Notes under the pieces: model-generated | The model's database searches: none | Told to the model about the DNA's origin: nothing | The model's input: only the letters and a program-made list of their open reading frames with translations | DNA from: Bacteroidales bacterium | GTDB lineage: Bacteria; Bacteroidota; Bacteroidia; Bacteroidales; WCHB1-69 | DNA: 64,000 nucleotides | Direction: 5' to 3' | Assembly (NCBI GenBank): GCA_024400635.1 | Contig: JAKSMI010000003.1 | Span: 127,076 to 191,075 of the forward strand | Translations under genes and position numbers: made by a program | Shown here: positions 53,624 to 61,929 of the stretch, in pieces | Numbering within the stretch: position 1 is the stretch's first letter | How the letters are laid out: the number at the start of each line of letters is the position of its first letter

Positions 53624-55918
53624 ATGAAAAAAAAGAAAGAACAAACTTCGTTTTTACAGAGAGCAATAGAAGGTTTATCTCAAGAAGGTTTTGATGAAGC
53701 TGTTAGCATTTTTCAAAAATATTATCTTAAGAACGAAATCGTTAATGTAAATGGAACTAATGATGGCGGTTGTGATATTAAAATATACCAGAATACAAGA
53801 GAAATAAAAAAATGTGTTCAAGTTACAGTTCGAAAAGATTGGGAAAATAAGTTAAAAAAAGAATTAGAAAATGCAAATAATTTAATCACAAAATATAATT
53901 ACTCTGATAAATATGATTTTTTCTGTTCTTCGGTTATTTCCGAATCCAAGATTGAAGAGTGTAAGCAATATGCATTGAATGATTATTCTATTGATTTGAC
54001 TATTTACGAGGCACATAGACTGTCACAATTACCATGTGTAGAATTAAAAAATCATCTATATACTTTGCATGATGATATTATTCTAAAACCAAATCAATTG
54101 AACCTTGGTAAAGCTACTAAATCTTTGTATGATTTTCTAACTGTTGGCAAAGGTTCAACGGATATAAAAAACGACATTCTAAATTCTTTTATTGTTTCAA
54201 TTTTATATGAGAAAGGGTTGATGTCAATCACTTCACTAAAAACAGAATTAGAAAGCAGACTGCAAAAAAATATACCAGATATCATTCATGTTATAAACCT
54301 TTTAAAAACCGCACATAGGGTGGAGAGTGATTCATCCAATAAAGAAATGATAAAGCTTTCTGAGTCAGAATATGAGAATGCAAAAAATATTTTTGCTTAT
54401 GCCTCTCTGATGGAAGATGAGTTTAATAAAGGGTTTCAAGAAATTATATTAAAGTATAATTTATCAAATGGTTCCGAGGTGTTAGAAAAATTGAAGTTAT
54501 TGTATCAAAGTTATTATAAAAATGACATTGACGAAGAATTCAATACCTCTCATCATAAAACTGATGATGATATTTATAAATCTTTTAACACTTATTTGAG
54601 TTCTGTAATTCAAGATACCAACTTAAAGGATTCTTTCGTTTGTGAAATTAAAAAATTATGTGAAAATAATACATATTTGAATAGAATTAGCGCAAGTGAA
54701 TCCTTTCTAAGTCTATATAAATCGGATAGATTAGAACAGTATATCGGGCAAAAACAAAAGAATTTGTTTGTTGATACTCCTGTTCTTGTCTATTTATTGT
54801 GTGCGATATTTCAAGTTGATGATTCTGTAGATTGGAGAGATTCGCTATACCGTTCTGTTAAATCTCTTAATAACCTTAAAAATCAAAATTCAGAGATATT
54901 ACATTTCAATGTAATGTTTGACTATGTTGGAGAAGTTGCCGGCGAACTGAAAAAAGCTTTTCAAATTGCACAATTGGAAAATGCTCCGTGTTTTTCTAAT
55001 TTAGGGAATACAAAAAACACGTTTTATAATTATTACAGACAATTAAAAGATAATGAATTAAGTGATTTTTATGACCAAATTAATAATTTTGAGGATTTTC
55101 TTGACAACTTAGGTATTGAAGAAACGGATTTATGTAATGACAATTTGTTAATTGGAAGATTATGTCAAATCATTGAAGATATAGAAGTTAATATTGCATA
55201 TTGTCCTTTACTCGATGATTTTAATAGTGCAAAAATTGCATATGAAAAACAGTTATATGGAAAACAAAAATCTGATGCTGCTATAACTCATGATGTTAGA
55301 CAAATACTTTTCTTATTAAATACAGAGGATTATGAAAATAATGTTTTCATAACTTGGGATATGTCATTGTCGAAACTTAGGGATAATCTAAAAGACAATA
55401 ATAATCAGTATAAATATTTCCCAATTTATAATCCTGCAAAATTATCAAATAAAATAGCTTTAGAATTATTTAATATAGATTCTTCAGCAATAACCAATGA
55501 TATTTATATTTATGCGGATAAAAGCTTCGGTTTATCAAGCAAAGTCAAATCGTTACTTGATATAATTTCTCCTATTTTTGGAAATAAAGAAGCCAAAGAT
55601 TCTAAGATGGTTAAAGCATTGGGAACTATAAGAAAACAGCAATTAGACTCTATAGAGTATAATGAAATGGAGTCTAATAAATCCAACTTACCTATAGAAA
55701 GCGTATTTATAAAAATTCTAGATATAATAGCAGTGAAAGAACAAGAAAAACAAAATAGTGATGTCATGAAAAAATTCATAGCATTTATGATAGATCCTAA
55801 AAATGAGAAATATATCTTAGAAGAAATAAAAAAATGGTCTGATGCTATATCGAAAAAAGCAAATTATAATCATGATGTCTTTTTTGAAAATATTTCAAAA
55901 GTTGAAATAAAAAAGTAG
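53624..55918 (+). CDS. Large protein with REase-like N-terminus and PIN-like domain (R-M accessory gene B)
   Basis: A 764-residue, very AT-rich gene (13 G+C in 60 bases at 54481-54540). The N-terminal about 130 residues resemble an Mrr-type PD-(D/E)XK fold: NGTNDGGCDIKI (Asp51) and CVQVTVRKDW (64-73). The usual catalytic Lys after Gln is Thr68, with Lys71 nearby. After a helical middle region, residues about 380-600 look like a PIN nuclease: FVDTPVLVYLL (Asp384), YVGEV (Glu437), SDAAITHDV (Asp551/Asp557) and FITWDMSLSKLR (Asp579). Two nuclease-like modules in one polypeptide would suit an effector. It follows the hsdS-tail copy by 11 bp and is followed by an hsdR-start copy. Domain calls are by motif only. 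Confidence 0.65.
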   Translation: MKKKKEQTSFLQRAIEGLSQEGFDEAVSIFQKYYLKNEIVNVNGTNDGGCDIKIYQNTREIKKCVQVTVRKDWENKLKKELENANNLITKYNYSDKYDFFCSSVISESKIEECKQYALNDYSIDLTIYEAHRLSQLPCVELKNHLYTLHDDIILKPNQLNLGKATKSLYDFLTVGKGSTDIKNDILNSFIVSILYEKGLMSITSLKTELESRLQKNIPDIIHVINLLKTAHRVESDSSNKEMIKLSESEYENAKNIFAYASLMEDEFNKGFQEIILKYNLSNGSEVLEKLKLLYQSYYKNDIDEEFNTSHHKTDDDIYKSFNTYLSSVIQDTNLKDSFVCEIKKLCENNTYLNRISASESFLSLYKSDRLEQYIGQKQKNLFVDTPVLVYLLCAIFQVDDSVDWRDSLYRSVKSLNNLKNQNSEILHFNVMFDYVGEVAGELKKAFQIAQLENAPCFSNLGNTKNTFYNYYRQLKDNELSDFYDQINNFEDFLDNLGIEETDLCNDNLLIGRLCQIIEDIEVNIAYCPLLDDFNSAKIAYEKQLYGKQKSDAAITHDVRQILFLLNTEDYENNVFITWDMSLSKLRDNLKDNNNQYKYFPIYNPAKLSNKIALELFNIDSSAITNDIYIYADKSFGLSSKVKSLLDIISPIFGNKEAKDSKMVKALGTIRKQQLDSIEYNEMESNKSNLPIESVFIKILDIIAVKEQEKQNSDVMKKFIAFMIDPKNEKYILEEIKKWSDAISKKANYNHDVFFENISKVEIKK

Positions 55919-55926
55919 TTTTAATT

Positions 55927-55962
55927 ATGTCCGAATACACCAACGTTGAGCGCCCGTTCCTC
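55927..55962 (+). repeat. Truncated hsdR 5'-end copy 1
   Basis: 36 bp identical to the first 12 codons of hsdR (61930-61965), including the ATG. Reading continues to TAA at 55984-55986, giving a 19-residue peptide that starts MSEYTNVERPFL. The next gene starts 20 nt after this stop. Confidence 0.9.
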
Positions 55963-56006
55963 ACTAAAACCAAACAATTGAAATAACAACCAAACACCAC
56001 CATACC

Positions 56007-56942
56007 ATGTCAAAAACCACCTTTTGGGATATCATTATCCGAACATTAGAAGCCGTAAAGACGCCATTGACACCGCAAGAAATTTGGCAGAAAGCCCACG
56101 AATTGGATCTGATGGACGATTTCAGCACCACTGGCAAAACACCTGAGGCCACTATTACCGCCTACTGCTATGTTGAAATGAAAAAGAATGGCGATAGCTC
56201 AGAAATTGTGAAAGCCAGCTTGAAACCCACCCGCTTCGCTCTACGAAAATTCTTTAAAAGCGAAACGACAACTACGGTCAAACAAGTCAAAGCTCCGGAA
56301 GTCAAGTTCCAGGAGCGGGATTTGCACCCTCTTTTGGTGGCCTACGCTTACGCCGATTCCCATTTCAAAGCCCGCGTCAAAACCATCTTCCACGAAGTTT
56401 CTTCCAAAAAACAAAAAGGCCAGAACAAATGGCTGCATCCCGATTTGGTGGGTGTACAATTCCCATTTGATGAATATAGTCGGGAAACCTTAGAAATGCA
56501 GAACCACCTTTCCGTTTCCTCCATCAAACTGTTTTCGTTTGAGATGAAAATCGACCTCACTTTCACTAATCTGCGTGAATGTTTCTTCCAGGCGGTTTCC
56601 AATTCCAGTTGGGCCAACGAAGGGTATCTCGTAGCACTGCACATTGATGAGGACACCGACTTCAGAGACGAAATGCGCCGCCTCAACAACGCCTTCGGCA
56701 TCGGCATCATCCAACTCGACCCGGAAAATCTGGCCGAAAGCCAAATCCTTTTCCCTGCAAAAACAAATACGGAAATCGATTGGGACACCGTCAACCGGCT
56801 CTGCACAGAAAACAGCGATTTCTGTGATTTTCTGAAATTGATTTCCGAAGACTGCAAACTCGGTAAAGTCAAAAGCAAATACGACGACATCATTGAGCTT
56901 GACAATGTCGAAAAATACGTTAAAAGCAGGAATATCAAATAA
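56007..56942 (+). CDS. HARE-HTH domain protein, HrgA-like (R-M accessory gene C)
   Basis: A 311-residue protein related to the HrgA/COG2958 group. The N-terminal about 80 residues form a HARE-HTH winged helix (TTFWDIIIRTLEAVKTPLT, EIWQKAHEL, ...TPEATITAYCYVEMKK, ...RFALRKFF), a domain that recurs in restriction and chromatin proteins. The C-terminal half has LHPLLVAYAYADSHFKA, VGVQFPFDEY and WANEGYLVALH, without clear catalytic motifs. hrgA in Helicobacter replaces a restriction enzyme gene, so the link with R-M loci is known. It is bracketed by hsdR-start copies 1 and 2. Confidence 0.7.
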   Translation: MSKTTFWDIIIRTLEAVKTPLTPQEIWQKAHELDLMDDFSTTGKTPEATITAYCYVEMKKNGDSSEIVKASLKPTRFALRKFFKSETTTTVKQVKAPEVKFQERDLHPLLVAYAYADSHFKARVKTIFHEVSSKKQKGQNKWLHPDLVGVQFPFDEYSRETLEMQNHLSVSSIKLFSFEMKIDLTFTNLRECFFQAVSNSSWANEGYLVALHIDEDTDFRDEMRRLNNAFGIGIIQLDPENLAESQILFPAKTNTEIDWDTVNRLCTENSDFCDFLKLISEDCKLGKVKSKYDDIIELDNVEKYVKSRNIK

Positions 56943-56948
56943 TTACAC

Positions 56949-57033
56949 ATTATCAATTGTCAATTATCAATTAAAATAAGATTATGTCCGAATACACCAA
57001 CGTTGAGCGCCCGTTCCTCGACAAACTCCGCGA
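56949..57033 (+). repeat. 85-bp perfect direct repeat, left copy
   Basis: Identical over 85 bp to 58838-58922: 35 bp of AT-rich leader plus 50 bp of hsdR start. Together the two copies bracket the AlbA_2 gene, so homologous recombination between them would delete exactly that module. Confidence 0.9.
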
Positions 57034-57058
57034 AATCGGGTGGACTGTGATAGACAAA
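56984..57058 (+). repeat. Truncated hsdR 5'-end copy 2
   Basis: 75 bp matching the first 25 codons of hsdR with one synonymous difference (GAA for GAG in codon 17). It stays open to TGA at 57065-57067 (27 residues). It is the longest of the four truncated copies. Confidence 0.9.
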
Positions 57059-57077
57059 AGTTTATGAAAAGTTATGT

Positions 57078-57085
57078 TATCTTTG
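57078..57085 (+). promoter_or_regulatory. -7 promoter box inside the AlbA_2 module
   Basis: TATCTTTG matches TAnnTTTG 40 bp before the AlbA_2 start. Among the accessory genes this is the only module with an obvious promoter of its own. Confidence 0.55.
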
Positions 57086-57125
57086 CAGTTGGAAAATTTT
57101 AGTCATCTTTAATACGATTATCAAT

Positions 57126-58730
57126 ATGGCGTTACCTATCAACATTGAGGATTTGCTGAATAAAAACCGAATTGAATCGGATAGAATCGAGTTCAAAAAA
57201 GGATGGAATCCTAAGACGGTTTATCACTCTGTCTGCGCCTTTGCCAACGATATCGACAACATTGGCGGGGGGTATATCCTTATTGGTGTAGAAGAAGAAA
57301 ACGGTATCGCAAAACGTCCTGTTTGCGGAATCCACGAAAACGCATTGGATAAAATCCAACGCGAAATCCACCAATACAACCAACTGTTGGAACCCTTGTA
57401 TGTTCCGCGTCTTTCGGTAGAAGACATCGACAACAAAAAAATCCTTGTCATCTGGGTGGCTTCCGGCAACAATCGCCCCTACTCGGCACCTGCCGATGTT
57501 ACCGCAAAACTGAAGAAGCCGGTTTTCTACGTCCGCTATGGTTCATCTTCCATTGAAGCCAAAGGCGAACTCCTTGATCAATTGAGAGACACAGCCAACC
57601 GCATACCGTTTGATGACAGAGGAAATGAAAACATATCCATAAATGATATTTCCCCATTGTTACTAAAAGACTATCTTGTTAAAGTCGGCAGTCGGCTTGC
57701 CGATTCGAACTTTACTGGCGATATGGCTAACATTCTGGAACAGATGGATTTGCTTGACGGCCCAGTTGAAAAAAGACAGATTAAAAACGTGGCAGCCATG
57801 ATGTTTTCAGAAAACCCCGCCAAGTTTTTCAAAGAAACTCAGGTGGATATTGTCGTTTTTCCCGACGGTCGCGAAAACAATCCCGATAATCTGATGGAAG
57901 TACCACCTATAAAAGGTCCCGTTCCTGAAATCATTGCCAACACTTTGAACTATCTTCGCACCAACGTTATCATGGAACGAATAGTAAAACCAAAGGATAG
58001 TGAAAAATCCATCAGATTCTTCAATTTCCCGTTCCAGGCCCTGGAAGAATCTGTGGTAAACGCCCTTTACCATAGAAATTACCAAGAACGAGAACCTGTT
58101 GAAATCACCATCGAACCAAATAGAATCAGCATCCTCAGTTATTCCGGTCCAGACAGGTCAATCAGTATGCAAGCCATCAAGGAAGCAAAATCCTTGCGTT
58201 CCAGAAGATACAGGAACAGAAGATTGGGCGAATTTCTGAAAGAACTGGATTTGACGGAGGGAAGAGCCACTGGCATCCCGACCATCCAAAAAAAACTTGC
58301 CACAAACGGTTCTGCAGCAGCAACTATCGAAACTGACGAAAACAGAACATATTTTCTGATTGACATACCTTGTCACCCAGATTTCGTCAACGATGTCCTA
58401 GTTAATGTCCCAGTTGATGTCTTAGTTGAATCGTCGGAAATTCAGAGTGTTGCATCAAAAATATCCCAGTTGTGTCCCAGTTGTGTCCCAGTTGTGTCCC
58501 AGTTGATCCTGAAAAAAATGGCAGTTTGTCTTTTAAGGTGCAAAAACGAAATTTCTGGGCATCAACTGCTTGAAGATATTGAAGTGACGTCATACAAACA
58601 GAAAAAAAGAAAATATATTGATAAATTATTAGATATGAATTTGATACGAATGACAAAACCGGAAAAACCAACTGCAAAAGATCAAAAATACATTTGCACA
58701 GATCTGGGGTTGGAAATTGTAGGAAAGTAA
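57126..58730 (+). CDS. AlbA_2/Schlafen-type ATP-binding protein (R-M accessory gene D)
   Basis: A 534-residue protein with an N-terminal AlbA_2 (Schlafen AAA_4) domain: ESDRIEFKKGW (17-27), AFANDIDNIGGGYILIGVEE, then a GHKL-type ATP-binding domain with EESVVNALYHRNY (about 306-318) and GRATGIP. The C-terminal about 75 residues look like a winged helix (ISGHQLLEDIEVTSYKQKKRK...LLDMNLIRM). Between them lie short tandem DNA repeats (423-434 and 447-460). Genes of this type are found between Type I subunits in several phyla. The biochemical role is unresolved. It is flanked by a perfect 85-bp direct repeat. Confidence 0.8.
   Translation: MALPINIEDLLNKNRIESDRIEFKKGWNPKTVYHSVCAFANDIDNIGGGYILIGVEEENGIAKRPVCGIHENALDKIQREIHQYNQLLEPLYVPRLSVEDIDNKKILVIWVASGNNRPYSAPADVTAKLKKPVFYVRYGSSSIEAKGELLDQLRDTANRIPFDDRGNENISINDISPLLLKDYLVKVGSRLADSNFTGDMANILEQMDLLDGPVEKRQIKNVAAMMFSENPAKFFKETQVDIVVFPDGRENNPDNLMEVPPIKGPVPEIIANTLNYLRTNVIMERIVKPKDSEKSIRFFNFPFQALEESVVNALYHRNYQEREPVEITIEPNRISILSYSGPDRSISMQAIKEAKSLRSRRYRNRRLGEFLKELDLTEGRATGIPTIQKKLATNGSAAATIETDENRTYFLIDIPCHPDFVNDVLVNVPVDVLVESSEIQSVASKISQLCPSCVPVVSQLILKKMAVCLLRCKNEISGHQLLEDIEVTSYKQKKRKYIDKLLDMNLIRMTKPEKPTAKDQKYICTDLGLEIVGK
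58392..58427 (+). repeat. 12-bp tandem repeat inside the AlbA_2 gene
   Basis: Three units at 58392-58403 (GATGTCCTAGTT), 58404-58415 and 58416-58427, with single-base differences. Being a multiple of three, changes in copy number would alter only the length of the (D/N)V(L/P)V linker, not the frame. Related units recur just beyond the stop codon (about 58744-58769 and 58801-58824). Confidence 0.7.
58465..58505 (+). repeat. 11-bp tandem repeat inside the AlbA_2 gene
   Basis: CCCAGTTGTGT three times (58465, 58476, 58487) and CCCAGTTG at 58498-58505, without mismatches. The unit is not a multiple of three, so gain or loss of one copy changes the reading frame before the C-terminal winged helix. 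Confidence 0.85.
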
Positions 58731-58837
58731 ACGCATACGATTAAATGTCCTAGTTGATGTCCAAGTTAAACTTGCAGATATTTAGAATGTTATAATAAAA
58801 TGTTCCAGTTGATGTCCTTGTTGAAAAGTTACAAATA

Positions 58838-58922
58838 ATTATCAATTGTCAATTATCAATTAAAATAAGATTATGTCCGAATACACCAACGTTGAGCGCC
58901 CGTTCCTCGACAAACTCCGCGA
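58838..58922 (+). repeat. 85-bp perfect direct repeat, right copy
   Basis: Right partner of 56949-57033 in the same orientation, 1,889 bp away; see that entry. Confidence 0.9.
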
Positions 58923-58923
58923 G
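58873..58923 (+). repeat. Truncated hsdR 5'-end copy 3
   Basis: 51 bp identical to the first 17 codons of hsdR. It then reads GGC GAA TAA, making a 19-residue peptide. The stop is 19 nt before the DUF1016 gene start. Confidence 0.9.
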
Positions 58924-58951
58924 GGCGAATAAATAACAAACAGAATTGAAA

Positions 58952-60031
58952 ATGAACGAGATAGAACAAAACAATCAAATTGTCGCACCAGTGGTGTCAA
59001 AATCTTTGGTTACGGATTTGCGGCAGATTATCGAGCAGGCACGCAGTCGTGTGGCAGTCACAGTCAACAGCGAGCTTACGATGATGTATTGGCACATCGG
59101 CGAACGCATCAACCGCGAAGTGCTTGACAATCAGCGAGCCGAATATGGAAAGCAGATTGTCTCAACAGTGTCGCGACAATTACAAGCCGAATATGGAGCC
59201 AAAGGATTTGAAGAACGCACTATCCGTAGAATGATGCAATTTGCCGCCATGTTTCCTGACATTCAAATTGTGTCAACACTGTTGTCAAAATTGTCGTGGT
59301 CTCATTTTCTGATAGTTATGACTTTGAAAGATGAAATTCAACGGGAGTTTTATCTTACAATGGCTGCAACAGAACAGTGGAGCGTGAGAACTTTGCAGGC
59401 GAAAATCGACGGGATGCTTTACGAGCGCACGGCCATCGCTTCCAAACCTGATGCGCTGATAAAACAGGAACTTTCGCAACTGCGCGATGACAATGTGCTT
59501 TCTCCCGATTTGGTGTTCAAAAGTCCTTATTTTTTGGAATTTACCGGTCTGAAGGGAATGTACAGCGAGAAAAGCTTGGAAGACAGTCTGTTGGCTCATT
59601 TGGAGCAGTTCATCATAGAGTTGGGCAACGGTTTTAGCTTTGTGGCACGCCAGAAACGTATGATTATTGATGGTGAGGATTTTTATCTCGACCTGCTGTT
59701 TTATCATCGCCGTTTGCACCGCCTTATCGCCATAGATTTGAAACTCGGCAGTTTCAAGGCACAATACAAGGGTCAGATGGAGCTTTACCTGCGCTGGCTG
59801 GAACAAAACGAAATGGAACCCGGCGAGGAAACGCCCCTCGGTCTGTTGCTTTGCACCGAAGGCGGAGAGGAGCAGATTGAACTTCTGCAACTCGACAAGG
59901 CAGGCATCAAGGTTGCCCAGTATATGACGGAACTTCCACCTCGCGAAGTGCTGATGCGCCAAATCCAAAAATCGCTGGAAGCCGCCAAGGAAAGATTTGA
60001 TTACCCAAGTAATGCAGAAAATCACGAATAA
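58952..60031 (+). CDS. DUF1016/YhcG PD-(D/E)XK nuclease-domain protein (R-M accessory gene E)
   Basis: A 359-residue protein. The N-terminal DUF1016_N domain (about 10-150, RQIIEQARSRVAVTVNSEL, MMYWHIGERI, FEERTIRRMMQFA) precedes the PD-(D/E)XK nuclease domain with DFYLDLLFYHR (Asp247), IAIDLKLG (Asp262-x-Lys264) and YKGQMELYLRWL. The ATG at 58952 is preferred over an upstream TTG at 58946. The family is strongly associated with defence loci and with Type I R-M genes. It lies between hsdR-start copies 3 and 4. The nuclease motif is intact. Confidence 0.88.
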   Translation: MNEIEQNNQIVAPVVSKSLVTDLRQIIEQARSRVAVTVNSELTMMYWHIGERINREVLDNQRAEYGKQIVSTVSRQLQAEYGAKGFEERTIRRMMQFAAMFPDIQIVSTLLSKLSWSHFLIVMTLKDEIQREFYLTMAATEQWSVRTLQAKIDGMLYERTAIASKPDALIKQELSQLRDDNVLSPDLVFKSPYFLEFTGLKGMYSEKSLEDSLLAHLEQFIIELGNGFSFVARQKRMIIDGEDFYLDLLFYHRRLHRLIAIDLKLGSFKAQYKGQMELYLRWLEQNEMEPGEETPLGLLLCTEGGEEQIELLQLDKAGIKVAQYMTELPPREVLMRQIQKSLEAAKERFDYPSNAENHE

Positions 60032-60055
60032 TTATTCATTGTTAATTAGAAAACT

Positions 60056-60087
60056 ATGCCCGAATACACCAACGTCGAGCGCCCGTT
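60056..60087 (+). repeat. Truncated hsdR 5'-end copy 4
   Basis: 32 bp matching the hsdR start with two differences (codon 2 CCC for TCC, codon 7 GTC for GTT). It encodes a 14-residue peptide MPEYTNVERPFSIN ending 21 nt before the DUF262 gene. The 22 bp at 60027-60048 also recur before the real hsdR (61883-61904). Confidence 0.88.
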
Positions 60088-60121
60088 TTCAATAAATTAA
60101 GATTAACCAAATATTCATAAT

Positions 60122-61867
60122 ATGTCAAAATTAAATGTAGATCAGAAAAATATCAGTTCACTGTTTTCAGACAAGAAAGCAGATTTTTTAATTCCCGACT
60201 ATCAGCGTCCATACGCTTGGGAAGAAGACAAATGCAAGACTTTGTGGGATGACATTTTCACTTTCGCTTTCCCAGATAATGACTGCGACAAATTTGATGA
60301 AAATGAGGAATATTATTTGGGTCCCATTGTTACATTTAAAAATGATAATGGCAAAATGGAGGTCATAGATGGTCAGCAACGTTTGACCACGTTGATGCTT
60401 CTGCTCCGTGCCTTCTACGATGGTTTTGCCAATGCCAACGATAAGAAATCGGTTTCCACACGACAAAGAATTGAAAAATGCATCTGGAAGACAGATGAGT
60501 ACGATGAACCCAATTTGGATGTTTTGAAAATCAATTCTGATGTCGCCACCGATGAAGACAAGGAAGAATTTCTTTCCATCCTAAAAACAGGATTATGCAA
60601 TAAAGACCAAAAGAGTCGTTATGCCAAAAACTTCAAATTTTTCAAGCAGGAAATCGAACAACTGTTGCATAACTTCCCTACTTTTTACGCTTTAATGCCC
60701 AATAGAATTCTGAACAATTGCATTCTTCTTCCTATTGAAGCAGAATCACAGAATACCGCCTTGCGAATTTTTTCCACATTGAACGATAGAGGTTTGCCTT
60801 TGTCGGATGCCGATATTTTCAAAGCTCAATTCTATAAGTATTACGCAAAGAAGAATCAAAAAAACGATTTTATCAACCGTTGGAAAGAACTGGAAGAGAA
60901 AGTCAACAAAATATTCCATCCCATACAAGGCACTCCGATGGACGAGCTTTTCACCCGCTATATGTATTATGAAAGAGCTTTACAAAAAATCAAATCTTCT
61001 ACCACAGAAGCTTTGCGAAAATTCTATGAAAAGAATAGTTATGCTCTTTTAAACAGAGAAGAAACACTTTATAATCTGGAACTTTTAGCTGATTTTTGGA
61101 ATGATGTTGCCGATCAGGATAAGGATCGATTCTCCGAAAAAGTATTACGTCGTTTATTCGTATTGAACTATGCTCCCAACGGTATGTGGAACTATTTTGT
61201 TTCGGTTTACTTTATGAAGAACAAAGATGCAGAAGGCAAACTGGATGATGAAAAATTCTACCAATTTTTACAAAAAACGACTGCTTTTGTATGGACATAC
61301 GCCGTTACAAATCCTGGTGTTAATGCTCTTCGTACCCCAATTTATTCTGAAATGATAAATATTGTTGAAGACAAAGATGTGACTTTTGGCGAATTCAAAT
61401 TTGATTCCGAAAAAGTCAAATCAATGTTCAACAATTACGTTTTTTCAAACAACAGAACGATAACCAAATCCATGCTCACTTGGTGGGCTTTCAACAAAGA
61501 AGAACAAAGTTTAATACCATTGGAAACCACATTGGAAATAGAGCACATATTTGCCAGAAAGAGACAAGAAACAGAAAATTCGTTAAGCGACAAGAAGAAT
61601 TTGGAAGTTTTAGGCAACAAAGCTTTGTTGGAAAAACGTATCAATATCCGAGCTTCTGATTATCGTTTTTCTGACAAAATAAAATACTACAAAGGTTTTA
61701 CCAATGCCAAAGGACAGATTAAAGAAGGTACTAAAATCTATGAATTAAGTTCAGTATTGTCTTCCAACGTTGATTTCACCGAAACCGACATTCAAAACCG
61801 AAACAGCAACATTATCAATACCTTTGTTGATTTCTTGAAGCAAAACGGATTAACCAAGAGCGAGTAA
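60122..61867 (+). CDS. DUF262/DUF1524 GmrSD-like protein (R-M accessory gene F)
   Basis: A 581-residue protein. The N-terminal DUF262 (ParB-like NTPase/nickase) domain has FLIPDYQRPYAWEED (22-36), GPIV and VIDGQQRLTT with the DGQQR motif at 83-87. The C-terminal DUF1524 HNH region has LEIEHIFA (His475) and NLEVLGNKAL (Asn493, Asn499). The canonical His-Ile-x-Pro is His-Ile-Phe-Ala here. GmrSD members are Type IV enzymes that cut modified (glucosylated hydroxymethylcytosine) DNA, so this could complement the Type I system against modified phages. It is followed 62 bp later by hsdR. Confidence 0.85.
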   Translation: MSKLNVDQKNISSLFSDKKADFLIPDYQRPYAWEEDKCKTLWDDIFTFAFPDNDCDKFDENEEYYLGPIVTFKNDNGKMEVIDGQQRLTTLMLLLRAFYDGFANANDKKSVSTRQRIEKCIWKTDEYDEPNLDVLKINSDVATDEDKEEFLSILKTGLCNKDQKSRYAKNFKFFKQEIEQLLHNFPTFYALMPNRILNNCILLPIEAESQNTALRIFSTLNDRGLPLSDADIFKAQFYKYYAKKNQKNDFINRWKELEEKVNKIFHPIQGTPMDELFTRYMYYERALQKIKSSTTEALRKFYEKNSYALLNREETLYNLELLADFWNDVADQDKDRFSEKVLRRLFVLNYAPNGMWNYFVSVYFMKNKDAEGKLDDEKFYQFLQKTTAFVWTYAVTNPGVNALRTPIYSEMINIVEDKDVTFGEFKFDSEKVKSMFNNYVFSNNRTITKSMLTWWAFNKEEQSLIPLETTLEIEHIFARKRQETENSLSDKKNLEVLGNKALLEKRINIRASDYRFSDKIKYYKGFTNAKGQIKEGTKIYELSSVLSSNVDFTETDIQNRNSNIINTFVDFLKQNGLTKSE

Positions 61868-61929
61868 AGACCAAGAACATCAAATAATTATTCATTGTTA
61901 ATTATTCATTATCAATTTTCAATACCATC

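Noticed and set aside
58465..58505. Possible CRISPR or minisatellite outside a gene
   Set aside because: The units are contiguous without spacers and lie inside an intact open frame; treated as a coding tandem repeat.
53046..61929. Insertion of accessory genes by an insertion sequence or integrative element
   Set aside because: No transposase, integrase, terminal inverted repeats or tRNA attachment site was found; the junctions are hsdS/hsdR sequence.
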